NCBI GenBank assembly: GCA_050944035.1
Contig: JBMNQH010000008.1
Coordinates: forward strand, 1 to 64,000
Source of the DNA: JBMNQH01 sp050944035
Lineage (GTDB): Bacteria; Bacillota; Clostridia; Oscillospirales; Oscillospiraceae
Direction: 5' to 3'
DNA length: 64,000 nt
Both the position numbers and the translations under genes were made by a program. Numbering within the stretch: the stretch's first letter is position 1; each line of letters opens with the position of its first letter. The notes under the pieces are model-generated. The model saw only the letters and a list, made by a program, of their open reading frames with translations, had not been told where the DNA came from and made no database searches. Positions 24,153 to 31,430 of this stretch are shown piece after piece.

Positions 24153-25004
24153 ATGCGGAAATTCCATGAGATGGTTAGACAATCCATTGCATTGTATCGT
24201 GATTGTCAGGTACCACGCGCTGCGGCTGCACTCTCCCATTATTTGACACTGTCGATTTTTCCAACGATTCTTTGTCTTTATGTCATGCTGGGAAAATGGT
24301 TCCCGCGAGCAGATTCTATCCCATTTCTTCAACATCTTTTGCCGGAAAGTACGATCGACACATTTCTTTCCTATCTTGCTTATGTGGCTGCAAACGACGG
24401 AACAGCCATGCTGTTTGCCGGCATCTCTTTGATGGTGACAACTTCCGCGGCAGCGTTCCGTTCCCTTTATGGGACATTGGCCAGTGTGCATGGTGTTCGC
24501 CGGCGGAGGTTTCGGGGCGGATTCCCACTGGTTATCAGTTTTTTTGTTTCGCCTGTTGTGTTCGGCGTAGTCTATTTTGCTGCACTTATGACCGCGGGTC
24601 ACGACTGGCTTGTCGAGACGATGACAAAACTGTTTGGTATGCAGCAATTCTGGCTGCGTCTGGCGTCGCTTCGTTTTCTGTTGATGTTAGGAATTTTACC
24701 GTTGCTCCTTGCAGGACTTTATCGTCTGACCGCCCCGAGAAGGGATCAATACTCTATTTGGCCAGGTACGGTTGGCGTTTCTGTAGCGCTGGTAGTGGTC
24801 AGCTATGGATTTTCCCGCATTATTTATGCTTCCAGCAAATATCCACTGGTATATGGATCGCTTGCATCGATTATGATTTTGATGGTATGGTTGCAGATTT
24901 GCAGCAATATCGTTATTTGTGGCGCGCTTCTGAATCAGTTGATTTACGATAAAAGAAAGATACAGATTATCAAAAAAGGAGATGACAGGGATGCCGGATG
25001 CTGA
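24153..25004 (+). CDS. YihY/BrkB-family inner membrane protein
   Basis: A 283-residue integral membrane protein of the YihY/virulence factor BrkB family, with about six transmembrane segments and the family patterns RAAAALSHYLTLSIFPTILCL near the N terminus and YGSLASIMILMVWLQICSNIVICGALLN near the C terminus. The cellular function of this family is unsettled, and older RNase BN labels are wrong. Start ATG 24153 has AGGAG at 7-base spacing; an ATG six bases upstream is too close to it. Its 3' end overlaps the following regulator gene by 14 bases, implying translational coupling. Confidence 0.85.
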   Translation: MRKFHEMVRQSIALYRDCQVPRAAAALSHYLTLSIFPTILCLYVMLGKWFPRADSIPFLQHLLPESTIDTFLSYLAYVAANDGTAMLFAGISLMVTTSAAAFRSLYGTLASVHGVRRRRFRGGFPLVISFFVSPVVFGVVYFAALMTAGHDWLVETMTKLFGMQQFWLRLASLRFLLMLGILPLLLAGLYRLTAPRRDQYSIWPGTVGVSVALVVVSYGFSRIIYASSKYPLVYGSLASIMILMVWLQICSNIVICGALLNQLIYDKRKIQIIKKGDDRDAGC

Positions 25005-25674
25005 ACGGGCTTATGGAAAAGTAATTGAATATATCAAATCACAAATTGCCGCAGGGGTGTATACCGTTGGCGATAAGCTTCCACCAGAACGCACATTGGC
25101 CGAAACGCTTGGCGTCAGCCGCAATTCTGTTCGGGAAGCCATGCGGGTTCTGGATATTCTTGGTGTGATTACGAGCCAACAGGGGGCGGGCAATTATTTA
25201 TCTGCCAACACGGAAAATACTTCCATTGAGGTTATGACCTTGATGTATCTGCTTCAACGAACAACCTATCGTGATATCGCGGACTATCGTTATGGATTGG
25301 AGTTGCAGGCGATGGCGTTGGCCATGAAGCACGTCAGTGAAGAACAGCTGCAAACAATGGAATATTGTGTCGCACGGATGGAACAAATCTCTGAAGGTTC
25401 AGAAAAAGTCATTATGGAGAAAAGAATACACTATACTATAGCAGAGGCATCAGGAAACAGCTTGATTTACAGCAACCTGATTGCATTGTCAGAAGTAATG
25501 GACAAGTTTATTGTTGATATGCGTGCCCGTATTCTAATAGATCCGGAAAACAAAGGAAGATTGCAGGACTCCCATAGAGAACTTGTTACTGCTATCCGGG
25601 AAAAAGATTTTGATAAGGGTCGGGCCGCGTTGGAGAAGCATTTTAGCTGTATTTACGAAAACCTCAATGAGTAG
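24991..25674 (+). CDS. FadR/LldR-type GntR regulator (predicted lactate-responsive)
   Basis: A 227-residue transcription factor with an N-terminal winged helix (LPPERTLAETLGVSRNSVREAMRVLDILGVI, about 27-58) and a C-terminal all-helical FCD ligand domain (RIHYTIAEASGN, DSHRELVTAI). This is the architecture of LldR, LutR and PdhR. It lies directly before etfB-etfA-lctD, as the lactate regulator LctA does in Acetobacterium woodii. FadR-type proteins bind TGGTnnnACCA dyads; four TTGGTA(G/C)TACCAA sites occur in this window. Start ATG 24991 has AAGGAG at 9-base spacing. Lactate as ligand is inferred from context. Confidence 0.85.
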   Translation: MPDAERAYGKVIEYIKSQIAAGVYTVGDKLPPERTLAETLGVSRNSVREAMRVLDILGVITSQQGAGNYLSANTENTSIEVMTLMYLLQRTTYRDIADYRYGLELQAMALAMKHVSEEQLQTMEYCVARMEQISEGSEKVIMEKRIHYTIAEASGNSLIYSNLIALSEVMDKFIVDMRARILIDPENKGRLQDSHRELVTAIREKDFDKGRAALEKHFSCIYENLNE

Positions 25675-25842
25675 TTCCGTGATACTAGTAAAAATTGCTA
25701 ACCGTGAGTAGTTCCAAAAATACGGGAAAGAATTTAGATAATTTGCTTATTCTTTACATAAAAAATGCAATATTTCGTAAAATTGTATAAAATTACTTGT
25801 CAAAAAAAGTCTTTTTTCTGGCAAAGAGTATGACAATTAGTA

Positions 25843-25871
25843 TAGACAAACTAACTCGTATCTGATAGAAT
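25843..25871 (+). promoter_or_regulatory. Promoter of the etfB-etfA-lctD operon
   Basis: TAGACA (25843-25848) and TAGAAT (25866-25871), 17-base spacer; predicted start near 25878. The bases TCTGATA straddle the start of the -10 box and recur at the matching place in the pyc promoter at 40549. Confidence 0.65.
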
Positions 25872-25909
25872 ACTACCGAAAATAAATTTGCTCATGTTCT
25901 ATGGGCAAG

Positions 25910-25922
25910 TTGGTACTACCAA
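25910..25922 (+). promoter_or_regulatory. FadR-type operator O1 (lactate operon)
   Basis: Dyad TTGGTACTACCAA, matching the TGGTnnnACCA pattern of FadR/LldR-type regulators. Its centre is 50 bases downstream of the first base of the -10 box, so a bound repressor would block early elongation. Confidence 0.7.
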
Positions 25923-25939
25923 TTTTGTGGAGGTTTGAA

Positions 25940-25954
25940 ATTGGTAGTACCAAT
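25940..25954 (+). promoter_or_regulatory. FadR-type operator O2 (lactate operon)
   Basis: Perfect dyad ATTGGTAGTACCAAT. Its centre lies 31 bases from that of O1, close to three helical turns, so two dimers could sit on the same DNA face. Confidence 0.7.
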
Positions 25955-26109
25955 AGATCCGGAGCATCGAAGGGTGTCCGGGAAACCTGGTCTGATCCGC
26001 AGGGGAAACTGTAGATCGGGTGTTTGTGGTTTCTGTGTAGCTGCAAAATGAGAGGGAGTCTATACAGCAGAGCCGTAGACAAACCGGGAAATTAGAGGAG
26101 GTAAAGCAT

Positions 26110-26898
26110 ATGAATATTCTGGTATGCATCAAGCAAGTTCCGGAGACCAACAAAGTTGATGTTGATCCCGTAACTGGTGTATTGATGCGCAATGGCGTTG
26201 ATTCCAAGATGAACCCCTATGATCTGTATGCACTGGAAACCGCACTGCGTCTGAAAGACGACTTTGGTGGAATCGTAGATGTTATCAGCATGGGTCCCCC
26301 GCAGGCAATGGCAGTAATTCGTGAGGCATATGCAATGGGTGCGGATCATGGTGTGCTGTTGTCCGACCGCAAGTTTGCAGGTGCTGACGTTCTTGCAACC
26401 AGCTATACGCTGGCACAGGGCATCAAGCGTTCCGGCGATTACGATCTGATCCTCTGTGGCAAGCAGACCACTGACGGCGATACCGCACAGGTCGGCTCTG
26501 AAGTTGCAGAGTATCTGGAATTGCCCAGCGTTTCCAACGTCAGAGAGATTAAGAGCGTCGGCGATAAGAGCATCACCGTTGCTATGGATCTTCCCAATGC
26601 AATCGAGATTGCAGAAGTGCAGTTCCCCTGCCTGCTGGCAGTTGACAAAGACATCTATATGCCCAGACTTCCTTCTTATATCAAGAAGAAGGGGAGCGCA
26701 GATAGAGAGATTGCTGTTTACGGGCTGAAGGATATGGACGATACCGATGAAAAGAAGTATGGTCTGAACGGATCTCCCACCCAGGTAAGCCGTATCTTCC
26801 CGCCTGAAACCAACGATCATCGTGAGACTTGGACTGGCACTGGTGAAGAGCTGACAGCAAAGCTGGAAAGCAAGCTGGCTGCACTGAAATTCATCTAA
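26110..26898 (+). CDS. etfB: Electron transfer flavoprotein beta subunit (lactate dehydrogenase-associated)
   Basis: A 262-residue EtfB. The N terminus MNILVCIKQVPETNKVDVDP and the nucleotide-binding stretch LILCGKQTTDGDTAQVG (about 117-133) are typical of the bifurcating-type EtfB, which carries an additional FAD in place of AMP. It forms a heterodimer with the following EtfA and would pass electrons between lactate dehydrogenase, NAD+ and ferredoxin. Start ATG 26110 follows AGAGGAGGTAAAGC. It is the first gene of the operator-controlled three-gene operon. Confidence 0.93.
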   Translation: MNILVCIKQVPETNKVDVDPVTGVLMRNGVDSKMNPYDLYALETALRLKDDFGGIVDVISMGPPQAMAVIREAYAMGADHGVLLSDRKFAGADVLATSYTLAQGIKRSGDYDLILCGKQTTDGDTAQVGSEVAEYLELPSVSNVREIKSVGDKSITVAMDLPNAIEIAEVQFPCLLAVDKDIYMPRLPSYIKKKGSADREIAVYGLKDMDDTDEKKYGLNGSPTQVSRIFPPETNDHRETWTGTGEELTAKLESKLAALKFI

Positions 26899-26920
26899 GT
26901 AGTGGGAGGAGAGAACGAAC

Positions 26921-28117
26921 ATGGCAAAACTGGTTATCCATCAGGACAAAATTGGCGATATTGAAGCCTTCATGAAGCTCTGCCCCTTCGGCGCAATGGA
27001 AGAGAAGGATGGCAAGGTTACAATTAACTCCGGCTGTAAGATGTGCAAGCTCTGTGTCAAGAAGGGGCCGGCAGGCGCGGCAGAATACATAGAAGATGAA
27101 GTAAAAGTTCTCATCAATAAGGATGAGTGGCAGGGCATAGCAGTTTATGTTGATCATGTTGACGGTGAAATTCACCCTGTAACCTATGAACTGATCGGCA
27201 AGGCACGTGAGCTGGCAGCTGTGATCAACCAGCCCGTTTATGCACTGTTTATGGGCAGCAACATTACTGCTTCCGCAAAAAAAATTCTGCACTACGGCGT
27301 AGATAAGGTATTTGTCTATGACAATCCCAAACTCGATCGTTTCAAGAATGAAACCTATACCACCGTATTTACCGACTTCATTCAGAATGTAAAGCCCGGT
27401 TCCATCCTTGTCGGTGCAACCACCGTTGGCCGCCAGCTGGCTCCCCGCGTTGCAGCCAGAATGAGAACCGGTCTGACGGCAGACTGCACCGTTCTTGAAA
27501 TGAAGGAAAATACCGACCTTTCTCAGATCCGTCCGGCATTCGGCGGTAACATCATGGCACACATCGTCACACCCAACCATCGTCCCCAGATGGCAACGGT
27601 TCGTTACAAGGTGATGGATGCACCTGAGCGCCAAAAGGAAGTAACTGGCGAGATCGTGACCTGCACCATCGATGATGCACGTCTGACCTCTCATGTCGAA
27701 GTTCTGGATGTCGTCATGAAGGCAAAAGAAAATATGATCGAAAATGCAGACGTTCTGGTCGTAGCTGGCCGTGGCGTTAAAAAGCAGGAAGATCTTGCAA
27801 TGCTTCAGGAGCTGGCAGACCTTCTCGGCGGTCAGGTTGCCTGCACACGTCCGATGATTGAGGCTGGCTGGATGAACGCAAGAAATCAGATCGGTCTTTC
27901 CGGCAGAACCGTACGTCCCAAGCTCATCATTACCTGCGGCGTTTCTGGCGCAATCCAGTTCGTTGCTGGTATGAACAACTCCGACAACATCGTTGCAATC
28001 AACAAGGATGAAACTGCATCCATCATGAAGGTTGCACATTACGGCATCGTTGGTGATCTCTATGAGATCATTCCTCAGCTGATCGAAAAGATCAAAGCAC
28101 GCAAGGAGGCAGAGTAA
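26921..28117 (+). CDS. etfA: EtfA with N-terminal single-cluster ferredoxin-like domain
   Basis: A 398-residue electron transfer flavoprotein alpha subunit carrying an extra N-terminal domain. Cys21 (CPFGA) plus Cys39, Cys42 and Cys45 (CKMCKLC) give exactly four ligands for one [4Fe-4S] cluster; the other cluster's cysteines of a standard two-cluster ferredoxin are absent (GP follows where CP is expected). Such extended EtfA proteins occur in lactate (LctC) and caffeyl-CoA (CarE) bifurcating complexes. The C-terminal FAD domain has GRGV, GLSGRTVRPKL and GVSGAIQFVAGMNNSD. Start ATG 26921 follows GGGAGGAGA. Confidence 0.93.
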   Translation: MAKLVIHQDKIGDIEAFMKLCPFGAMEEKDGKVTINSGCKMCKLCVKKGPAGAAEYIEDEVKVLINKDEWQGIAVYVDHVDGEIHPVTYELIGKARELAAVINQPVYALFMGSNITASAKKILHYGVDKVFVYDNPKLDRFKNETYTTVFTDFIQNVKPGSILVGATTVGRQLAPRVAARMRTGLTADCTVLEMKENTDLSQIRPAFGGNIMAHIVTPNHRPQMATVRYKVMDAPERQKEVTGEIVTCTIDDARLTSHVEVLDVVMKAKENMIENADVLVVAGRGVKKQEDLAMLQELADLLGGQVACTRPMIEAGWMNARNQIGLSGRTVRPKLIITCGVSGAIQFVAGMNNSDNIVAINKDETASIMKVAHYGIVGDLYEIIPQLIEKIKARKEAE

Positions 28118-28120
28118 TCC

Positions 28121-29518
28121 ATGAGTTTCAAAAAGTTTGACGAAAAAGATCTCGCCTTTGTAAAGAGCGTAATCGACGCAGAAGATCGCGTTCTGTACGG
28201 CGAAACCATCAATGAAGAATACAGCCATGACGAACTGAGCGGCACCAATCACTATCCGGATGTTGTTGTTCGTATCCTCTCCGCAGAGGAAGCTTCCAAA
28301 ATTATGGCCTATGCTTATGAACATGATATCCCTGTAACTCCCCGCGGTGCCGGTACCGGCTTGGTTGGTTCCTGCGTGCCCATGGAAGGCGGCATCATTA
28401 TTGATACCTCTCTCATGAATCATTTCCTGGAACTCGACGAAGAAAACCTCACCGTTACAGTAGAACCCGGTGTTCTGCTGATGGAACTCGGTTCCTATGT
28501 TGAGGAACATGATCTGTTCTACCCTCCCGATCCCGGTGAAAAGTCTGCAACCATCGGCGGCAACATCAGCACCAACGCCGGCGGTATGCGTGCGGTTAAA
28601 TACGGCGTTACTCGTGACTATGTCCGCGCACTGGAAGTCGTTCTTCCCAACGGTACTATTGTTGAGTTCGGTGGTAAGATCGTAAAGAACAGTTCCGGGT
28701 ATGCAATGAAGGATTTGATGATCGGTTCAGAAGGTACGCTGGGTCTGATTACCAAAGCAACACTGAAGCTGCTGCCTCGCCCCAAAAGAACCATCAGTTT
28801 GCTGGTACCGTTCCCAACACTGGAACAGGCGATTGGTACCGTTCCCGTCATCATTAAGTCCAAAGCCATCCCCACCGCTCTCGAGTTCATGCAGCGCGAA
28901 GTTATCGTCGACGCAGAAGATTACCTTGGGAAAATGTTCCCAGACAAGCAGGCGGATGCTTATCTGCTTCTGAAGTTTGACGGCGATTCTAAGGAAGCCA
29001 TCGAAGCCACTTATGAAGCTGTTGCAGATTTATGCCTGAAGCAGGGCGCACTCGACGTTCTGATTTCCGATACGGAAGAGCGCGATGAGTCAATCTGGCA
29101 GACCAGAGGTTGCTTCCTCGAAGCCATCAAGGGTTCCACTACCTTTATGGACGAAGTTGATATGGTTGTTCCCATTAATCGTGTCAATGAGATGGTGGAA
29201 TATCTCCATAGCCTGCATGAAGTGGTTGACATCCGCATCAAGAGCTTTGGTCACGCAGGTGACGGTAACCTTCATGCTTATATCCTGAAGGATCAGCTCT
29301 CGGATGAAGAATGGGAGAAGCGTATGAGCGCAGCAATGGATCTGATTTATGCAAAAGCACATGAGCTCAACGGCCAGGTTTCCGGCGAGCATGGCATCGG
29401 TTTTGCAAAGAAGAAGTTCCTGGAACGCTCTCTCGACCCCGCTACGATCGAGATCATGCGCGGCATTAAGAAGGCATTTGACCCCAAGGGGCTGCTCAAC
29501 CCCAATAAGATTTTTTAA
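28121..29518 (+). CDS. lctD: FAD-dependent lactate dehydrogenase, GlcD/LctD family
   Basis: A 465-residue flavoenzyme of the vanillyl-alcohol oxidase fold. The FAD-binding segment TPRGAGTGLVGSCVP (about 76-90) and GGNISTNAGG, and the C-terminal GHAGDGNLHAYI and GEHGIGFAKKKF metal/substrate motifs, are all present. With EtfB and EtfA immediately upstream and a FadR-type regulator before them, the set matches the A. woodii LctBCD complex, in which lactate oxidation with NAD+ is driven by simultaneous ferredoxin oxidation. D-lactate is the likely substrate; glycolate or another 2-hydroxyacid cannot be excluded. Confidence 0.88.
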   Translation: MSFKKFDEKDLAFVKSVIDAEDRVLYGETINEEYSHDELSGTNHYPDVVVRILSAEEASKIMAYAYEHDIPVTPRGAGTGLVGSCVPMEGGIIIDTSLMNHFLELDEENLTVTVEPGVLLMELGSYVEEHDLFYPPDPGEKSATIGGNISTNAGGMRAVKYGVTRDYVRALEVVLPNGTIVEFGGKIVKNSSGYAMKDLMIGSEGTLGLITKATLKLLPRPKRTISLLVPFPTLEQAIGTVPVIIKSKAIPTALEFMQREVIVDAEDYLGKMFPDKQADAYLLLKFDGDSKEAIEATYEAVADLCLKQGALDVLISDTEERDESIWQTRGCFLEAIKGSTTFMDEVDMVVPINRVNEMVEYLHSLHEVVDIRIKSFGHAGDGNLHAYILKDQLSDEEWEKRMSAAMDLIYAKAHELNGQVSGEHGIGFAKKKFLERSLDPATIEIMRGIKKAFDPKGLLNPNKIF

Positions 29519-29536
29519 TCTGTTTTTACGAATTTC

Positions 29537-29576
29537 AATCAGCCGCTGGAATTGTACAGCGGCTGATTTTCTTTTT
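29537..29576 (+). terminator. Intrinsic terminator of the lactate operon
   Basis: AATCAGCCGCTG (29537-29548) pairs with CAGCGGCTGATT (29557-29568), followed by TTCTTTTT. Confidence 0.88.
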
Positions 29577-29596
29577 ACGAACAAAGGAGCAGTAGA

Positions 29597-30628
29597 ATGC
29601 AGCATTACCGCTACTATTACCGACAAATGAACAAGGCGGAACAGTCTGTCTATGATGCGATGTATGCAGGATTTACCGCCTTGGCACCGTCGATCCGTGT
29701 CCTGCACCTGTCGGAACAGACGCTGACGGATATCTATTTTCGGCTAAAGCTGGATAATCCCGCCGTTTTCTATGTCACGAGCTTTTCTTATCGGTATGCA
29801 CTTGGTGCAGACTTTGTGGAGCTGGTTCCGGAGTATATGTTTGAGAAAACAAAGATTCGGACGCATCAGCAAGCAATCGCGGCGCGGGTTGCTAAGCTTG
29901 TCCGACCTGCGAAAAGTATGACACCAGAAGAAAAAGAGCTTTATATTCACGATTTTATCTGTAACAATGTCCGCTATGATAAGCTGCAAAAACCATATTC
30001 CCATGAGATCATCGGACCGTTGACCCATGGAATCGGTGTCTGCGAAGGGATTGCCAAGACGGTCAAACTCCTTTGCGATGAACTGGGATTGGAATGTCTC
30101 ATTGCAATCAGTGAAGCAGACCCGGAACACGGTGCGAAGTACCGCCATGCCTGGAATATCATCACGCTGGGAAAGCACCGCTATCACCTTGATGTGACAT
30201 TTGATAACTCGTTGCAGCGATATGGATCGCCTCGTTACGATTACTATAACCTGGATGATAAAAAGTTGTTTCGAGATCACCGTCCGCTGGTGTTTCCAGT
30301 ACCAGCCTGCAGCGATGGCAATGGATTCTACTATCTGAAAAATCGCCTCTCTCTTACCAAGCCGGAAATGGTGGAAAACAGGGTAAAACAGGCAATCCGA
30401 AAACGAAAGCCGACCTTTGTGTTTCATTGGCGCGGCGGATATTTAACGCGGGATGTGCTGTCAGAACTGTTGCAAACTGCAGAGACCACTGCGCAAGGGC
30501 TTGATCGACATATCGGCGCTTCCGTCAATATGCGGCAGAGTGTGATTCAGTTGTTTTTTCAACAAGAACAGCACAATACGGTGGAAGAGGAAACCGCAGA
30601 CGAAGCGGAAGAGGGGCTTGTAGACTAG
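29597..30628 (+). CDS. Transglutaminase-like cysteine protease-fold protein
   Basis: A 343-residue protein with a transglutaminase-like core in the middle. The probable catalytic triad is Cys in GIGVCEGIAKTVKLL (about residue 149), His in KYRHAWNII and Asp in HLDVTFD. The flanks are conserved-looking but unassigned, and the C-terminal tail is acidic. No signal peptide or membrane segment is evident, so it is likely cytosolic, unlike many secreted relatives. It starts with AAAGGAGCAG upstream of ATG 29597 and lies 17 bases before the NUDIX gene, probably as one transcript. Substrate unknown. Confidence 0.7.
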   Translation: MQHYRYYYRQMNKAEQSVYDAMYAGFTALAPSIRVLHLSEQTLTDIYFRLKLDNPAVFYVTSFSYRYALGADFVELVPEYMFEKTKIRTHQQAIAARVAKLVRPAKSMTPEEKELYIHDFICNNVRYDKLQKPYSHEIIGPLTHGIGVCEGIAKTVKLLCDELGLECLIAISEADPEHGAKYRHAWNIITLGKHRYHLDVTFDNSLQRYGSPRYDYYNLDDKKLFRDHRPLVFPVPACSDGNGFYYLKNRLSLTKPEMVENRVKQAIRKRKPTFVFHWRGGYLTRDVLSELLQTAETTAQGLDRHIGASVNMRQSVIQLFFQQEQHNTVEEETADEAEEGLVD

Positions 30629-30645
30629 GGAAGGAGATGGATGTT

Positions 30646-31197
30646 TTGGAAGAATATCTGGATGTTGTCGATGAATTTGGTGTTCCGACGGGGAAGGTGG
30701 TAAAACGAACCATCGCCCATCGCGACGGTATCCGGCACCGTACTGCGCACGTTTGGCTGTTTCACCGCAGAAACGGCGTCGTTGAAGTGCTGCTGCAAAA
30801 ACGCTGTATGACAAAGGATACCCATCCCGGGTGTTATGATATTTCAAGCGCAGGACATATTCCGGCGGGGTCGGACTTCATACCCTCCGCGATCCGAGAG
30901 TTGAAAGAAGAATTGGGTCTGACTGTGATGCCTGAGGAGCTCCATCTGGTTGGCCAGCGCCGGTTTCGCTATGTCGGCGACGGTGTGATCGACTGTCAGG
31001 TCAGCAATGTCTATCTGCTTTGGAAAGACGTCGAGGCAGAACAGCTCCAAATTCAGAAGTCAGAATTAGAGTCTGTTTCCTGGATGCCGTTTGCAGACTG
31101 CATTGAGGCTGTTGCAAACAACAGGATCCGGCATTGTATCTGGATGGAGGAACTGGAACTGCTGCAACAAGGTTTGAAAAAGTGTGGTGTATGGTAG
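30646..31197 (+). CDS. NUDIX hydrolase, isopentenyl-diphosphate-isomerase-like subgroup
   Basis: A protein of about 183 residues with a NUDIX box in SSAGHIPAGSDFIPSAIREL followed by KEELGL. The REL-KEELG part is intact, while the first Glu of the box is Ser. The N-terminal pattern LDVVDEFGVPTGKVVKR and internal layout resemble YfcD/IDI-like NUDIX proteins. I favour TTG 30646 (9 bases after GGAG); ATG 30637 adds three residues but abuts the ribosome binding site. It follows the transglutaminase-like gene. Substrate unknown, probably a nucleotide or isoprenoid diphosphate. Confidence 0.75.
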   Translation: MEEYLDVVDEFGVPTGKVVKRTIAHRDGIRHRTAHVWLFHRRNGVVEVLLQKRCMTKDTHPGCYDISSAGHIPAGSDFIPSAIRELKEELGLTVMPEELHLVGQRRFRYVGDGVIDCQVSNVYLLWKDVEAEQLQIQKSELESVSWMPFADCIEAVANNRIRHCIWMEELELLQQGLKKCGVW

Positions 31198-31208
31198 GCG
31201 ATAAAAAT

Positions 31209-31261
31209 GGGAAAATTCCATGCGGTTTTCGCTTGACAAGCTGTGGAATTTTCCCTATACT
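31209..31261 (+). promoter_or_regulatory. fhs promoter with a 12-bp inverted repeat around the -35 box
   Basis: TTGACA (31233-31238) and TATACT (31256-31261) with a 17-base spacer form a near-consensus sigma-A promoter. GGGAAAATTCCA (31209-31220) and its exact complement TGGAATTTTCCC (31244-31255) flank the -35 box; the right copy fills the promoter spacer. No T-run follows, so it is more likely an operator pair than a terminator. Confidence 0.65.
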
Positions 31262-31289
31262 ACACATAGTAACAATTCAGCTTGTTTTC

Positions 31290-31360
31290 TGCGACTGACG
31301 GAATCGTGGAGCTATACCACATGAAACAGAGAACAATGGATTTGCCGGCCGTCTGGGCAT
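31290..31360 (+). ncRNA. ZTP (pfl) riboswitch aptamer upstream of fhs
   Basis: The ZTP riboswitch senses AICAR phosphates made when 10-formyl-tetrahydrofolate is short. Seen here are GACUGACGG (31293-31301), a GUGG-loop-CCAC hairpin (31306-31320) and the hallmark 3' block GCCGGCCGUCUGGGCA (31344-31359). GACGG pairs with CCGUC (31349-31353), a covariant form of the usual GGCG/CGCC. The aptamer starts about 20 bases after the predicted transcription start. Its 3' CUGGGCA is shared with the following terminator stem, so ligand binding should favour fhs expression. Confidence 0.85.
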
Positions 31361-31393
31361 ACTTACAAAGGGTGTGAGTGTGTCCATTTTTTT
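31355..31393 (+). terminator. Riboswitch-controlled terminator before fhs
   Basis: GGGCATACTTACA (31355-31367) pairs along 13 positions (with G-U pairs) with TGTGAGTGTGTCC (31373-31385) around AAGGG, followed by seven T. The left arm begins inside the conserved CUGGGCA of the aptamer, making the two structures mutually exclusive. Confidence 0.85.
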
Positions 31394-31430
31394 GTCCCTA
31401 TTATCATCATAAAAACAAGGAGAACGTATC

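Larger units (their letters stand above)
25675..26109 (+). other. Regulatory intergenic region before etfB
   Basis: 435 bases without an established gene. The first 165 bases are AT-rich with no clear feature. The remainder holds the promoter at 25843-25871, two regulator dyads at 25910-25922 and 25940-25954, and a leader of roughly 230 bases. A possible 36-codon frame beginning with TTG 25941, seven bases after GTGGAGG, ends at 26051 and would encode a Cys-containing peptide; it overlaps the second dyad and is unproven. The etfB ribosome binding site AGAGGAGGT ends the region. Confidence 0.6.

Noticed and set aside
23097..24647. 516-codon minus-strand frame opposite ftsZ
   Set aside because: It runs through the complement of ftsZ, its terminator and the next gene; the composition is that of an antisense shadow.
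26891..28510. 539-codon minus-strand frame opposite etfA and lctD
   Set aside because: It mirrors genes with strong codon bias; such genes often give long antisense open frames. There is no ribosome binding site or family motif.
31209..31255. The 12-bp inverted repeat as a terminator of the NUDIX gene
   Set aside because: There is a 23-base loop, no T-run after the right arm, and the right arm lies inside a near-consensus promoter.
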